From Brachionus plicatilis (Eukaryota > Rotifera > Eurotatoria > Ploima > Brachionidae): a stretch of 64,000 bases of DNA. The DNA lies in contig QEOQ01000121.1 of NCBI GenBank assembly GCA_010279815.1, positions 189,491 through 253,490 of the forward strand, in the 5' to 3' direction. Below the pieces are notes generated by a model. It was not told the DNA's origin and did no database searches. It saw nothing but the letters and a program-made list of their open reading frames with translations. Below, in pieces: positions 36,575 through 49,304 of the stretch. The first letter of the stretch is position 1, and each line of letters starts with the position of its first letter. The position numbers and the translations under genes are program-made.

Positions 36575-36898
36575 CTTTGTGAAGTAGAACAGAACAAAAT
36601 AGAAAAAAATTAAGTAACTTTTTTTTTTCTAATAGTTTAGTTTAGTTAATTAGTTCCGTGAATGCAACATGGTACAACATTCATAGTTTCATCAACTGTC
36701 AAAATCTGCTAAAGATGTGAAGAATCTCCTCAAAATATATTGAGAATTTAGCAGAAATCGATAGTTGATGCAACTATACATGTTGCACCATGTTTCATCA
36801 CAGAACTGATGTCAAGCTTAAAGTAAAAAAGTTATTTAATTTTTTATCATCATGTTCTGTTTTTTTTTTAATTATTTTGTACTGAATTTCACAAAATC
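36575..36898. mobile_element. MITE, family A, copy 1
   Basis: The left end TTTGTGAAGTAGAACAGAAC...AAATTAAGTAACTTTTTT is the imperfect reverse complement of the right end AAAAAAGTTATTTAATTTTT...ACTGAATTTCACAAAATC. Inside, TAGTTCCGTGAATG and ATGTTGCACCATG face each other. The 53168-53482 element shares the ends and the internal TAGTTCCGTGAATG box. There is no coding capacity. Confidence 0.75.
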
Positions 36899-39731
36899 TA
36901 AGCATTTATCTTTATAAAAATAATTTATTGCTAGAACTGATATTCAGTTCAAAATTATTATTTCTTAAACATTTAAGCTTAAATTTTATCTAAAAACTGG
37001 TTTCAGTCAAAGATGTTTAACCTTTGAATTTTATTAATCAAACCGTTGATCAAATAAATAATTATTTGCTTGATCTATTCTGCTAAAAGTTAATAAGAGT
37101 AGATCTTTTTAGAATATTTGCTAAAGAACCTGTTGCTTTTCAATGAAAAAAAATCAAATCTACATGGCACATCACCTTTAAACAAAAAAATCATAATTAC
37201 TTGACTCTACTGTAGTGGCCACCAACTATAAAGCCCACTTTTTCGGAACATTAACATTTAAAATGTTTTATTTTTTATTTTCAGTGATTTGGTCTAAAAA
37301 CTGAATCAATCGATTTGTAAACCTTGAGGCTTAATTCCATAACAAGTCTAATTACGAATTATCGATGAACCTAAAATTAAAATAATCGATAATTAGAGTT
37401 TACATTTATTTCTTTTAAATTTCAAGTTAAACAAATTTCCTTTTTTTTCAAAGAATTAAAAAACTAAAATTGTATGTTTGTACATCAGGAATTAATAAAA
37501 AAAAATCGAATGCAAATGCGAGACTAATAAAAAATCAACAAAATCTAAGTCAGAGACTTGAATTAATTAAATATTCAAATATTCGTCTTCCTGGTTCCCA
37601 AGTGGAAATAATAATCAATATTAAACACATGAAAAATCAACAGATCCTACTGAATTTATCTAAGCCTTGATTAGAAAATTTCTAATGCAGAATTCCGTCT
37701 GTCCGTCTAGTGGATATATATGTGTTTTCGTTTTCTGGATATTTCTAAATTCCTCTTTTTTTCTCTTAATTGTAAATAATAAAAATAAAATTGCTGCAAT
37801 TTAAAATTTTTTATTTAATAGTAATAAGCCCTATAACAGGCCCAAAGCCCTAGCGTTCATCTAAATAAGGTTTCGCTATATAAAATTTTTAACGAGCTTG
37901 GTTAGCTAGCAATATTTATTAAACGCGTAAATCAGTCGGACTTCAACCGAAATGAATTTGCGTTTAATTTAGAGAATCGGTATCATGAACTTGATGGGGC
38001 ATTTTTGAGCTAATTAAAGTGAGTTCAATGTAAACTCGAATAGACCTTAAAAAACTTTTAAATACTACTTGAAATGACAATTGTTGAATTGAAAATTGAA
38101 AATTTCTATTGAAACTGCACTATTCCTTTGGCATACAATTAATTTTCATTGATAAAATTGAATTACTCTTGTCCATAAATTATTTCGACGCACTTTGTCG
38201 ATTATTTTCTGTATATTTTTTGTTTAAGTTCTATATCAAAAGCATATTAACTGTTAACTAGCTCAATATTTAGGACTCGCGATAAAGATAATTTAAAATT
38301 AAAAATGTAGCTTTTTTCAATTTGCTTAAACAGAAAATTATTTACTAGTTTTCAAGTTATGGTTGAATGATAAATTTTAATTGCCTTAATTTTTATCTAA
38401 ATTAAAAAACTGCATTTATGCAAATATAATGAGTATCAATGGAATAATGCTTTTATCAGCAAGAAAATGAAATAAAATATTAGAGAAAAACTCTGCTTAT
38501 CAAGCTTAAAATTTGAACATTCCGAGTAAATACTGAAAATATTTTGAAAATAGATCTGAAAAAAATTGACCAAATATTTTTGGAGATTATTTTTAAAATG
38601 AAATGGAATAAAAATGTAGAATATATTCAAAATTACTTTCAGATTAATTTTGAATATTTTCAAGTGATTGTAACTTTTAATGTTGAATTAGATGGTTCAT
38701 TTAAAATTCCATTTTTCAAAAGCCACATTTCGATAACTCAAAAATTCGATATGTAAAAAATATCTATTAACTCAATAATCTTGATATATGCGTTAAAGAT
38801 ATTCTTTTAGACTAGACAAAGAAAAAAAATATTTAAATAATTTTTATAAAATCTTTGCTTATTATTCTCATACGATTCTTAATAAATAAAAATTACTAAT
38901 ATAGGATCAAGTGACTAGGAATAATTTGTACTCAAAGGTTTGATCTGTAAAAGCTTTGTATGATTAATCCGATGATTTGTTATGCAAACTTGATGAAATA
39001 ATCGATCATTATAAATTTATATCAATTATGGGATGATTTCCGTTTAAAGGTCTTAAGAAATATAAATTAAGATAAAACAAAAATTTATTAAATAAACAAA
39101 AAATATTAAAGATTATTTTAAGGAGATAGCTTGTAGATAGATGATCAATTACAAATCAAAATATTTAATATCAAGATTTGATTAAGCAATAAAAGATTAG
39201 TACCACTAAGTCGGAATAAATTTATTGAACCTAAATTTCTGGTTATGAATTTTTTTAATTAAAGAATTCTCAATTTTTAATTTAATTTTTATTCCGCAAC
39301 TAAATTCAATACACAAATTACTTAAACAATCAAACATTTTAAAAATCTTATGAAACTCGACTCGATTGATTTAAAGAAAAAATTATTGAGTTTAATTTTC
39401 ATTTGATTAAACAAAGTGCATTATGTAATTTTTTGATCTTGTATTTATTTAGATTTATGGACTTTTTTTATTAGGAATCAATTCAATGAAATAAATGTGG
39501 CTAATTTATTTTAAAATTTTATTTAAAATAACTTTCAAAGAAAATTAGATTTTATCTCCGAAAAAGCTTAAAATTAACGTTAACTTAAAGTTAGCTATTA
39601 AAATTGAAAAAAAAATTTTTTTTTATTGACTTGAATTGATAAAGATATTTTTTTGATCAATTATAAATTATTTACAGAATAAAACTAGATTCGAAAGGAT
39701 TTGAAAAATTAATAAATTTCGGGAGCATCGA
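36899..39731. other. Gene-poor region downstream of the ABCB gene
   Basis: About 2.8 kb. A 66-residue plus-strand frame (37470-37670) has a protein-like composition but no splice context or known family. The frames at 38436-38756 overlap on both strands and are low-complexity. No gene is supported. Confidence 0.5.
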
Positions 39732-42700
39732 TTAATTTTTTTTTGTCTGATTTTGAAGATTAAAATAAAATTGTTTTTTTTGCATTAAATCAGAATGAGT
39801 TCCTTCTTCGAGCACAATGCCATCTTTTACCACAGATATCTTATTTGAATTTTGAATGGTACTCAATCTATGAGCTATGACTATACAAGTTCTTCCTACT
39901 TGAGCTTTGTCCAAAGCATCTTGAACAATATGCTCTGATTGATTATCCTTTAAAAAAAATTTAAAAAAATTATTTGATCATGATTTTTTTTACCAAAGCC
40001 GATGTTGCTTCGTCAAGAAGTAAAATTCTCGGGTTGCGTATTAGCGCTCTGGCTATAGCCACTCTTTGTTTCTCACCACCACTCAATTGACCTCCTTTAG
40101 ATCCAACAGATGTGTCATATTTCTGAAACAAAAATTCACCTTACATTTTATTATTTAAATAAAAATTTCTACCTCTGGTAAGTTCTGGATTTTATCATGA
40201 ATATTAGCATCCGTAGCTGCACTAATAACTTCATTTATGTTTATCTAATAAAAAATAATAAATATTTTTATTTAAATTAATTTGTAAAGTAAACACTTAC
40301 ACTATCTCTTTCGATATCGCCCATTTTGATGTTTTCCAATATGGAAGTATTAAACAAAGTAGGTTCTTGAGATACCAGACCAATTTTTGACCTAAGCCAA
40401 TTGATGTTCAATTTCCTAATATCGATGTCATCTAAATAAACAACTCCACTCTCTACGTCATAAAATCTAAGCAAAAGAGATATAGTTGTGCTTTTCCCAC
40501 AACCGGAAGGTCCCACTAGAGCATTTGTTTGACCATTTTTAATCTCCAAATTAAAACCATTTAGAATTTTTATTTGCGGTCTGGTCGGATATCTGAAATA
40601 AACATTTTCAAAGCGAATGTTTCCCACTATGCTGCTGGGCTTAAGACCCTCTTCGCTTAGAGCATCTATTTTTGACTTTCTGTTGATAATTTTAAATGCT
40701 GTTTTAGCTGCTGACTGACTTTTTTTCTGATCTGGTAATGTGGCAAAAGCTCTTCCCAAAATAATAGAGGAAAATGTGATAGAAGCATAAATTTTATACA
40801 AATCAGCTGTTTTCAAGCCATCATTTTTGATAAGATAATAGCCAAAACTGAATCCCGTAGCTTGGATAAAAAACAATAAACTGTTCATAATGCCATAAAA
40901 CAAAGCAGTCACATGAAACATTAAGAGAGTTTTTTTGATCCGTTTTTCGAAAACGCCATTGAACTCGGTGATAAAGTGTTTCTCTCTGCCTAAACTAATC
41001 ACAGTTTTTATGTTTTCAATAGTTTCTATAGTAATTCTTCCACCTTCTTCATTAGATGATTTACCTTTGACTTTGTTACTAGTCGACGAGCGACCAACTA
41101 TAATTCCACTAGTAAAAGTGATTGGAACAAAAATAAGCATGACCAAAGCTAACTTCCAGTTGACAACCAAACCAAATACAACTGAAAAACCTATACCAGC
41201 AATGCCTTGTGACAAAATGCCCAATTTATCAGATGAGAGGCCTTTACAAAATGGAGCAGTCATGGATAATTGTGTTGCCAATATACTTGATCTGTTCTCG
41301 TCCAAATCATGGAATCCAATTTCTTGTCTCATCATTGACTCGAACATGTGCACCCGAACTCTTCTTGTCAAACGAGCTCCAGCAAGTGAAATCGAATAAT
41401 TATAAGCCAAATTGGCAATTAAATTAGCCAAAGCAATACCAAACAAAATTCCCATATATTTAAGACTTTCTTTAATTTGATCATCCCAAGGACTTTGAAA
41501 TACATTGTATATATTCGAAAAAACTAAACCGGTCAATGGAAACACTATACCGACACACATTGATCCTAGAACGCCGAGTATAATCCAAATTAGCTCTGGT
41601 TTTTGCAATTTTAAAAGCTTTTTTTCATAATAAAATATTTTTTTTGGTCGAAATTTTTTCTTTTTTTTTCCTTCTTTCTTATCATCTATTGATGCCAAAC
41701 TTTTTCTCCTTTTCATTTCCTCATTTTCGTCATCACTATCAAAATCGCTGCTCAAATCTGAGTCAATTTTTTTACTTTTTGTTCCAGTTTCAACTACCTT
41801 ATTGATTGGATTCTGAGTCTGAGATTGAACTAGATCATAGTAGAAGCCTTTTGACTCTATTAACTGGTCGTGTGTGCCGATTTCCATTAGCTGACCATTA
41901 GAGATATAAGCTATTATGTCTGCATTTCGAATTGTGCTCAATCTATGAGCTATTATGATGGTTGTTCTTCCAATTTTGGCCTTATCCAATGCTTCTTGAA
42001 CAATCCGTTCACTTTCATAATCAAGAGCTGATGTAGCTTCATCCAAAAGTAATATTTTCGGATTTCGAATAAGAGCCCTCGCTAAAAATGGGAAAATAGA
42101 TATTAGAATATGGATTAGTAAGATTTTTTAAAAATCAATTATTTTGGAACAAGCATCTAAGATCAACAACAATAGGTTTCTCAAAAAAATTGAAATTTAA
42201 AAGCTAATTTTTTTAAAATAAATTTTCTTAGACAAAACTTTTATTTTTTTTATTCGATAATTTACCGAAAATAAATTTAGATCTATTCTAATCAAATAAT
42301 CAAAAATTGATTTTGAAAAAAAAAAATTGTTAATTGATTTAGATTAAAAAAAACATAAAAAAAGGGCTGATAAAAGTAGCTGTAATAAAAAAAAATTGAA
42401 ATGAAATGTCAAATATTAAAAATACGTATTTGGCAAATTTTTTATTACTAATTTTTTTTTGAAAAATTACTTAGTTAATTTTAAAGCTTTTTTAAAAGTT
42501 TTTCAAAAATATAAAAATATTAATACAAAAAGTTTTGTAAAAAGTTTGAGAAATAAGGATACATTTCCTTTTATTGAAGAAAAACTTAACAAATCAGTTA
42601 AAATTGTATTTTAATTTTGAATAATTTGTGTTGGAACAAATGAAATAAAAGCTAAATTTGATTTTTTCTAAGAGTCGACTATTTTTTTTGATTTAAAAAC

Positions 42701-45331
42701 ACATTTTTGATTTAAATAGTCGACTATGTTCCATTTTTTTTATTTAAAATCACATTGATTCTCTAGCTTAGATGAAAAAACAGCAATATTATCAACTTTG
42801 CTAAAAAGAACCAAAGACTTAAATTGCTAGCTAATTAAATTGAGAAACTATTTAAAATATTAGTCGGGTTGTTATGTTATAATTTAGAGTACACTTTTTG
42901 ATTCTCATAGAATAAGCTTGTTCATTTTATTAAGATTAAGATAAAAAAATTTAAAAATTAATTATGAGTGTTTTTTAATGTGAGCATGATTTATTAATAC
43001 TTCTTCAAAAAATCTTCCATTTCAGAAAGCCTAAATAAGTAAACAATTTTAATTACAAAATTCCATTTTTTATTTGAAAGCTTTAGAAAGGGACTTGTAA
43101 ACTTAGATATTCAAGCTTTTTCTATTTTCTTTTTAAATTCAAGGCTTTTAAAGGCAGTTATAGATTATTGAATCGTAACAATTTCTTAAATTTTAATTCT
43201 AATTTCAACAATATAACATGACAAAAATAAGATATCAATAAAAAACAAGCGTACTTAAATTCATAACAATCATAACAAAAACAAAAAGATATTTACTCTT
43301 TGTTCTATAGTTGAGTTCTTATTCAAATTTTTTTTTCTAATTTTTTAAATTTTATGATATAAAAAAATGAACACCTAAATTAAAAATATTCAAATATTTG
43401 ATTAAAAAAATTACCTATTGCTATTCTTTGTTTTTGCCCACCGGATAATTGAGAGCCCCGTTCACCTACTAATGTTTCATATTTTTTAGTTGTATTCATG
43501 ATAAAATTATGAGCATTTGCGTTTTTAGCTGCTTCTTCAATTTCAGCGTCAGAGGCGTCCAGGCGACCGAGTCGAATATTTTCTTTTATCGTAGATGTGA
43601 ACAAAATTGGTTCTTGAGATACCAAAGCCATTTGCTCCCTAAACCAACAAAGGTTCAATTCATTTATCTGATGACCGTCCAGAGAAATGTGGCCAGATTC
43701 TGGTAAGTAGAATTTTTGGAGCAGAGATATAACAGTTGACTTTCCACCACCACTAGATCCAACAAGGGCAACAGTTTTGCCTGCAGGAATCCTCAGACTC
43801 AATCCTTTTAAAATTTTAGCTTCCGGTCTAGTTGGATAACTAAAATGAACATCTTTAAATTCGATTTCTCCATTTAGTTGACTTAATTTTTGACCATTGG
43901 AATCAAATGCATCTATTTTGGACTTGGTTTCAAGAATTTCAAATACTTTAATTGCCGAACCTTTAGCTTCCGCCAGTTCTTTTAGATATGGCAACGCTTG
44001 GCCTATCGAAAATGTGCTGGTGATAACAAGAAAAAAAGATTGTATTATAGCACCGGGGTTGTATTCAATACAATCTAGACGATACAAGTAGACTCCGTAT
44101 ATAATTCCTACTCCAAAACAAAACGTCAATAATCCGCCTGAAAGACCACCAAAAATTCCGCTAACAAAACCTTTTTTTTTGGCCATTTTTTCTGCATCAT
44201 CTAAATTTTTTGCATAGTTGCTGATTGAATTCTTGGTCAAGCCAAACGCTAGAACTGTTCTAATCGAACTTAAAGCTTCTTGAGCGATTCCACCTGCTGT
44301 TCCATATGCTTTAAATTCTGCCACCGTATATTTTCTGACTGAAACAACCATCAATGCTGTTGAAAGAATCATGAACGGAATTAAGGCAAAAAACACAATT
44401 GTAAATTTCCATGCTTTTACCAAAGCCATTATTGTGCAAGCTATACCTCTGGATAACATGCAAACAAAATCACTTACTTTGAAGCTTATACCAACTTTTA
44501 TACTTTCAATATTACTTAAAAAAATTTTTTTATTTTTATTTTTTTACATCTTAATTAAAAAGGAGAAAAAAAAGTACCTGTTGAGAACTGAATTCAGTTC
44601 ACCTGATGATGCCTGGTCGAAAAAACTCATATCTTGACGAACTATGGTTTCATAGAGTTTGTTTCTTTGGAAAAAAAATGACTTTTTTTTCAAAAAATAA
44701 AAAATTTGTGTACCTCAATTTGTTAATTTGTCTTTCACTTGCACTGTTCCATGTAACATGTGCCAAATATTCAAGAAACAAAGTAACGAAGCCTAGAAGG
44801 ACATAATAATTGACTATTTCACTAATCTTATTATCATAATCTTTTTGTTCTTTGTTTTCAACTTCACATCTATCTTCTATTACATTAATTGATCCACTCG
44901 TTGAGTTAAATACTAAATTTGTGCTCGAATTTAAATTTTGAGAATTATTTTTATCCCTCCCGTAGTTTACTAATGTTTTAGCAACTTCCCCGTATAAATA
45001 AAACATAAATGGATAAACAACTGCGGCGCCCAATGCTGCTGCAAGACCAACGATCATAATCAATCTATCAATCCAGTCAGAAAAGGACAACTTTATTAAA
45101 AATTCTAAAGTTTGTTTTTCAATTAAAATAAATGAATTTTACCAATTTGAAAAAGGAGATTTTTTTTTCTTTTTCCACATTTTTCTTAGACAATTTTGAT
45201 TTAATCTTGTCAACAAAAGAGTTTACTTCTTTTTCGCTAGAAAATTAAGATTTTAATTTTAATTGAATTAAGTTTTTTGAAGCATACTTTTCTCTATCTT
45301 CTGGTTTAACTTTTTTCTTTTTGAAGAACAT
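39732..45331 (-). CDS. ABCB1-like: ABCB-type multidrug/lipid exporter (P-glycoprotein-like full transporter)
   Basis: A full ABCB transporter of roughly 1,250 residues in the order TMD1-NBD1-linker-TMD2-NBD2; such proteins export hydrophobic compounds across the plasma membrane. It starts with a basic tail [18 protein letters not shown]1 begins [23 protein letters not shown]1 has A-loop [12 protein letters not shown], Walker [11 protein letters not shown]-loop [10 protein letters not shown], signature [11 protein letters not shown], Walker [13 protein letters not shown] and H-loop [12 protein letters not shown]2 has Walker [41 protein letters not shown] and IVIAHRLST. All key catalytic residues are present in both sites. 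Introns are mostly about 50 bases, except one of 1.33 kb (42082-43414) that splits NBD1 right after the signature motif. An N-glycosylation-rich loop ([11 protein letters not shown]) lies between the first two membrane helices. The gene is head-to-head with EMC10, 661 bases apart. Confidence 0.93.
42082..43414 (-). other. 1.33-kb intron in NBD1 of the ABCB gene
   Basis: Flanking exons read [11 protein letters not shown] and [18 protein letters not shown] and join in frame (GTAATT donor, TTTTTAG acceptor). The intron is AT-rich; GAGTCGACTATTTTTTTT near 42672 and AATAGTCGACTATG near 42716 form a short inverted pair. No gene or transposon is recognised inside. Confidence 0.7.
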
Positions 45332-45992
45332 TTTAAATCTAGAATCTAAATTTAAAATAAAATTCCATTTTTATAGTAAATTAAAAATCTGTTGTATAAT
45401 GCTCATCAGTTTTAAACCACAAACTTTCTTTTATACATTTAATTTGAATTTAATTTGGCGAAATTTTGTTTTGAAAAAATATACAATCAAGCATGACAAG
45501 TTTTTCAAATTTTTTCAGCTTTATGATAAAGCATAAAATCAAACACCTTAAAAAAAGCTTCATAAGGAATGAACGATTTAAGAAGCCAAAGTACAACAAA
45601 AATACATTTTATATGCAAAATGCTGTTTCATTGCTTCACGAGATAATTTTTTACATATTTGCTTACATTTTTTAAAACTATTCTAAATTATGAAACATAG
45701 CCTAAATTTTATTTATTCCTCTGATTTTTTTTATAACTCTGTTTCTTGTCTAAATTTTTTTTTTAAATAAATGCCAAAATTAAGGATTATTTGAAATTAA
45801 TTTTTACCATTAAATGAAAAAAAGCATTCAAATTTGAAAATGTTTAAATCAATTTATTGAAATTTTAAATTTTTTGTTAACTTTATATTGTTGAATTTCT
45901 AGAAAAAAGATTAAAAATATAGTTGCTCGATATGAAAAAATTAAAACTAAAAAAATTCTAAATTTACATAAAATTTTGGATAAATTTGAAAA
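45332..45992. promoter_or_regulatory. Divergent intergenic region between ABCB and EMC10
   Basis: 661 AT-rich bases separate the start codons of two oppositely oriented genes, so both promoters must lie here. No specific motif can be assigned by eye. Confidence 0.45.
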
Positions 45993-46730
45993 ATGGAGTT
46001 AAAATACTTAAAAGTTGTTGTGTTTCTTATCCAATTAATTCTTATAAAATCAGATTCTCTGAATGACAGTGATTTGTATTATATTGAACAATCTATAGAC
46101 GATTCAGAATTCCGAGAAATTGGCCAAGTAAATCTTCGACTGTTAAAACAAAATCAAAATTCAGCTCAATTACAAAGCATAAACGAAGAAGATTTATTAG
46201 TAGAAAAAAGTGGAAACATTTTTTGGAGTCGTGTTGAGTCACAATCTTTAGATGGTGAAGTCTTTCAAAAATTAAAATCAGCTCTTGGCAATGATAACTC
46301 GATATTTAGACTAAGATTGTGCAGAAAATATCCGGTCTACGAATGCAAAGCATCATCATTTATCTATGCGAAAGCTTTGGGTAATGCTGGTTTTCTATTA
46401 AATTTGACGCTTCATACCTCAATTAACAATGAATTGAATAGTCTGTCAATTAAAATATCTCAACTTGGTCTGAAGGAAAAAATCACTTCAATTCCGGACC
46501 ATTTGACATTTTTCGTCAGCGTTCAAGGCATTAAACAAGCGCAGCAACCAGACACTGAGACACATTTAGAAAAAATTAGATTGGAAAAAGAGCAAAAAGA
46601 AAAAGGTTCTCAATCTGAGAATCAATCTTTCTTCTCTAAATATTGGATGTATATAGTACCATTTTTTGTTATTATGTTCTTGGCAAACATTGTCAACCCA
46701 GAAGCAGCTGCAGCGGGAGGATCAGAATAA
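45993..46730 (+). CDS. EMC10: ER membrane protein complex subunit 10
   Basis: EMC10 is a lumenal, single-pass subunit of the ER membrane protein complex that inserts membrane proteins. This is a 245-residue intronless frame, close to the usual 250-260. Residues 1-20 form a signal peptide (YLKVVVFLIQLILIKS). The lumenal part carries the two conserved Cys in LRLCRKYPVYECKAS, NLTLH (a glycosylation site) and PDHLTFFVSV, in the EMC10 order. The C-terminal anchor SKYWMYIVPFFVIMFLANIV matches the diagnostic KYWMYIVP box. A Lys/Glu-rich stretch precedes the anchor. The stop codon TAA lies inside an AATAAA (46727-46732), so the mRNA may carry a very short 3' end or use a later signal. It lacks introns although its neighbours have many. 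Confidence 0.92.
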   Translation: MELKYLKVVVFLIQLILIKSDSLNDSDLYYIEQSIDDSEFREIGQVNLRLLKQNQNSAQLQSINEEDLLVEKSGNIFWSRVESQSLDGEVFQKLKSALGNDNSIFRLRLCRKYPVYECKASSFIYAKALGNAGFLLNLTLHTSINNELNSLSIKISQLGLKEKITSIPDHLTFFVSVQGIKQAQQPDTETHLEKIRLEKEQKEKGSQSENQSFFSKYWMYIVPFFVIMFLANIVNPEAAAAGGSE

Positions 46731-46979
46731 AATTTATATATCAATATACTCGGATAAAACTGATTTTTTAACTTTTGTTTTTAATCAAATATAGGTTAAA
46801 TAACCACTTGATTTTTTTACTAGTTCTTGACTGAGAGAGATTAAATTATTAATACAGTTATAGACTTTATTAAACAAAATTGGAAAATTTAAACAGACCC
46901 TGGATTCTTATCTAGCCATCCATAAAAATTTTAATTATTAATAATTTCTAATTTGCACATTTTCTAAAAGTAGAAAAAA

Positions 46980-47550
46980 AGTAATTGATTTTCAGAGATT
47001 TTTCGGCATGTTGAAGTTTATGATCAAATGATCAAATGCTCAATTAAAAAGTGAGAATAATAATTTCTTAAATTAACGAAATGATTTTTTTTTTATTGGT
47101 AATGATTTAACATATTATGCTACAGTCTCTAAAAATTATTTTAAGTTGATCATAAAATAAATAGATTAATAATCGATTTTTAGAATTAAAAAGAGTACAA
47201 AATCCGAAAGACAAAAGACTTAACTTCGCAAAGATAATAAGATTAAAAAACCAAATGATATTTTATGTTAAGAAAAAAATTTATTTATTTGCATTATTAA
47301 CTTTACTAAGAAATAAAAATAATCGATCATTTTAGTTAATTTTGAACATACTATTAATTTAAAATTTTTTTTTTTTTGAAATTTTAATTTAACAAACTAT
47401 GTTAATCAATGTTACATCAAGAATTTCATAAAATTCTACTTAAATCTTCAGGAAATTTATTATTAAATATAAAATGAGCAATTTGATATACAGTTTTGAT
47501 CATAAACTTCAACATGCCGATTTTTCAAGCTTCCAAATTATTTGAAACAA
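46980..47550. mobile_element. MITE-like foldback element, family B, copy 2
   Basis: TCGGCATGTTGAAGTTTATG with ATCAAAT (47003-47030) is the near-perfect reverse complement of 47494-47520, with one mismatch in about 27 bases. The pairing extends outwards through an ATTTTTC(A/G)-type flank. The arm sequence is shared with the 18440-18965 element. Confidence 0.65.
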
Positions 47551-48284
47551 GAGTTGTTTAATTTTTTTTTCATTTGAAAGAAAAATAGTGGACCATTAAA
47601 AAAATTAAAACTTTATAAGGTTCTTTAGCTACCAATAATTCTAATTTTAATAAAATAATGTTGTTAGATGAATCTTTTATCAAAAACCAAACTATTTCAT
47701 TATACCACTCACGCTTGCCATTTTATTTGCATTTGATTTTTCATTTAATTTTAAACCAAATTTTACAATTGCCAATTTATTTACTTCAAAATGAAAATAA
47801 AAACACAATCTTGATTGTAATAAAGCGCTTTGGAAACTATCATTTTGACCTCACAAAATTTAAAAAAAATGTATATTTTCTTAAAAGCCGGATCCGATCC
47901 GTAAACAATGAGTCCTAAAATAAGTTTCAAATCAAAATCCATCTAACTATTGCGACCTATAAGTATGACAAGATACGTTGATAAGTTACCCGAGCGTATT
48001 TTTAACTAAAATATTTTCAATTGTTCATTTTATTATTTTAAGCTTAAATTAATTTTCAAATTATTTTGAAATAAAATTTTTGATTAAATTTTTTTTTTTC
48101 AAATTTGATTAATTTAATTAAAATGTAATATTTTATTTCAAAAAATTATACAGATCACTTATTGTTTTCCAAAATGTAATAATAAAGCTCCAGAATCTTT
48201 CTTAAAATCGGATCATCAGTCTGCAATGTACTTTGAATATTTAATAATTAATTTTCTTATAAATTTAAAGCGATTACTTATCGG

Positions 48285-48470
48285 TCTCAGCTCAGTAGTG
48301 AAGACTGGTCCGGCCACCCTCGTATTGCAACAATCTATGTCAATCCGGATTAATCCGGGACATCTGAGGAAAAAAGTCAATCTATTTTTTTAACAAGCGG
48401 GGGGTTTTAGACAGACTGCTTGGAAGCTAGCTGCTTGCTTTCAGCCACCGCTTAAACTTCATTAAAAAAT
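48285..48470. other. GC-richer patch with a 14-base palindrome
   Basis: This patch stands out from the surrounding AT-rich DNA. It contains the perfect palindrome CCGGATTAATCCGG at 48345-48358, flanked by TGTC at 48338-48341 and GACA at 48359-48362, and then a G-run and AGCTAGCTGCTTGCTTTCAG. It could be a hairpin or a transposon end. I recognise no known RNA or gene. Confidence 0.4.
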
Positions 48471-48691
48471 AATATTATAAAAATGAAAGGTACATGAAAG
48501 TTTTTTTAGTAAATGTTTATTTTTGTAATTAAGTCAATCAATTCAAAAACAGAAAATATTCGTGGAAAAATTCAGCTTCATTATCCACTTAACTATATTC
48601 AGTTTTTGCTAATTTAAATCTATTTTGCCATAGTATTCATAGATTTTTAATATTTCATATGGCACAAAAAATCAAATTTTGATTCTACTTT

Positions 48692-49304
48692 TCACCATTC
48701 AAAATAAAGTTTTAGCCTAATGTTGGTTAGGTTATATTTATTACCTCCATGGTGAAATTAATTAGTTTAAGTTTATTTTTTTACTGCATATAGTTACTTT
48801 TAGTTGAAAATAATTATTTCACTGTCGAAATTAATTAGTTGTAAATAAATTGTTGAAAATAATAACTTTTTGTTTAATCTAATTGGTTTATTTACTAAAT
48901 ATTTACTTTAAGTTGAAAATCATTAATCAAAATATAAAAAAAATTAAAATAAAAAAACAAAATATATTTGATTATTGCCTAATTAGACATGCTTTTGTTT
49001 TTTCTGGTTTTGGAGAAACAGCTTTCTGAATACACTTCAGTGGCATTGCTAAAAGCTTTTGGTTTACTGCTAAAGAAATAATATAATAGTAATAATAATA
49101 TTTGAAATGAAAACTACAAGTGCATCTACTACTTGACCAATTATTACTATTAAATTGTACTTTTTTTAAAGCTGATTGAAATGAAATAAATTTAATAATT
49201 TACCATTCAAAATAAAGTTTTAGCCTAATGCTGGTTAGGTTATTTTTTAAAGAGAAAATATTACCTCCATGTTGAAATTAATCGGTTTACGTTTATTTTT
49301 TTCC
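48692..49304. repeat. Direct repeat, two copies 507 bases apart
   Basis: ACCATTCAAAATAAAGTTTT followed by AGCCTAATG(T/C)TGGTTAGGTTAT, TTACCTCCATG(G/T)TGAAATTAAT and GTTTA(A/C)GTTTATTTTTTT occurs at 48692-48780 and again at 49201-49304. The second copy carries about 14 extra bases in the middle. Further GAAATTAATTAGTT fragments lie between the copies. Confidence 0.8.

Noticed and set aside
40935..41427. Plus-strand frames of 72-154 residues
   Set aside because: Antisense to transmembrane domain 2 of the ABCB gene, whose motifs are unmistakable.
47658..47918. 86-residue plus-strand frame
   Set aside because: Hydrophobic low-complexity translation with no family resemblance.
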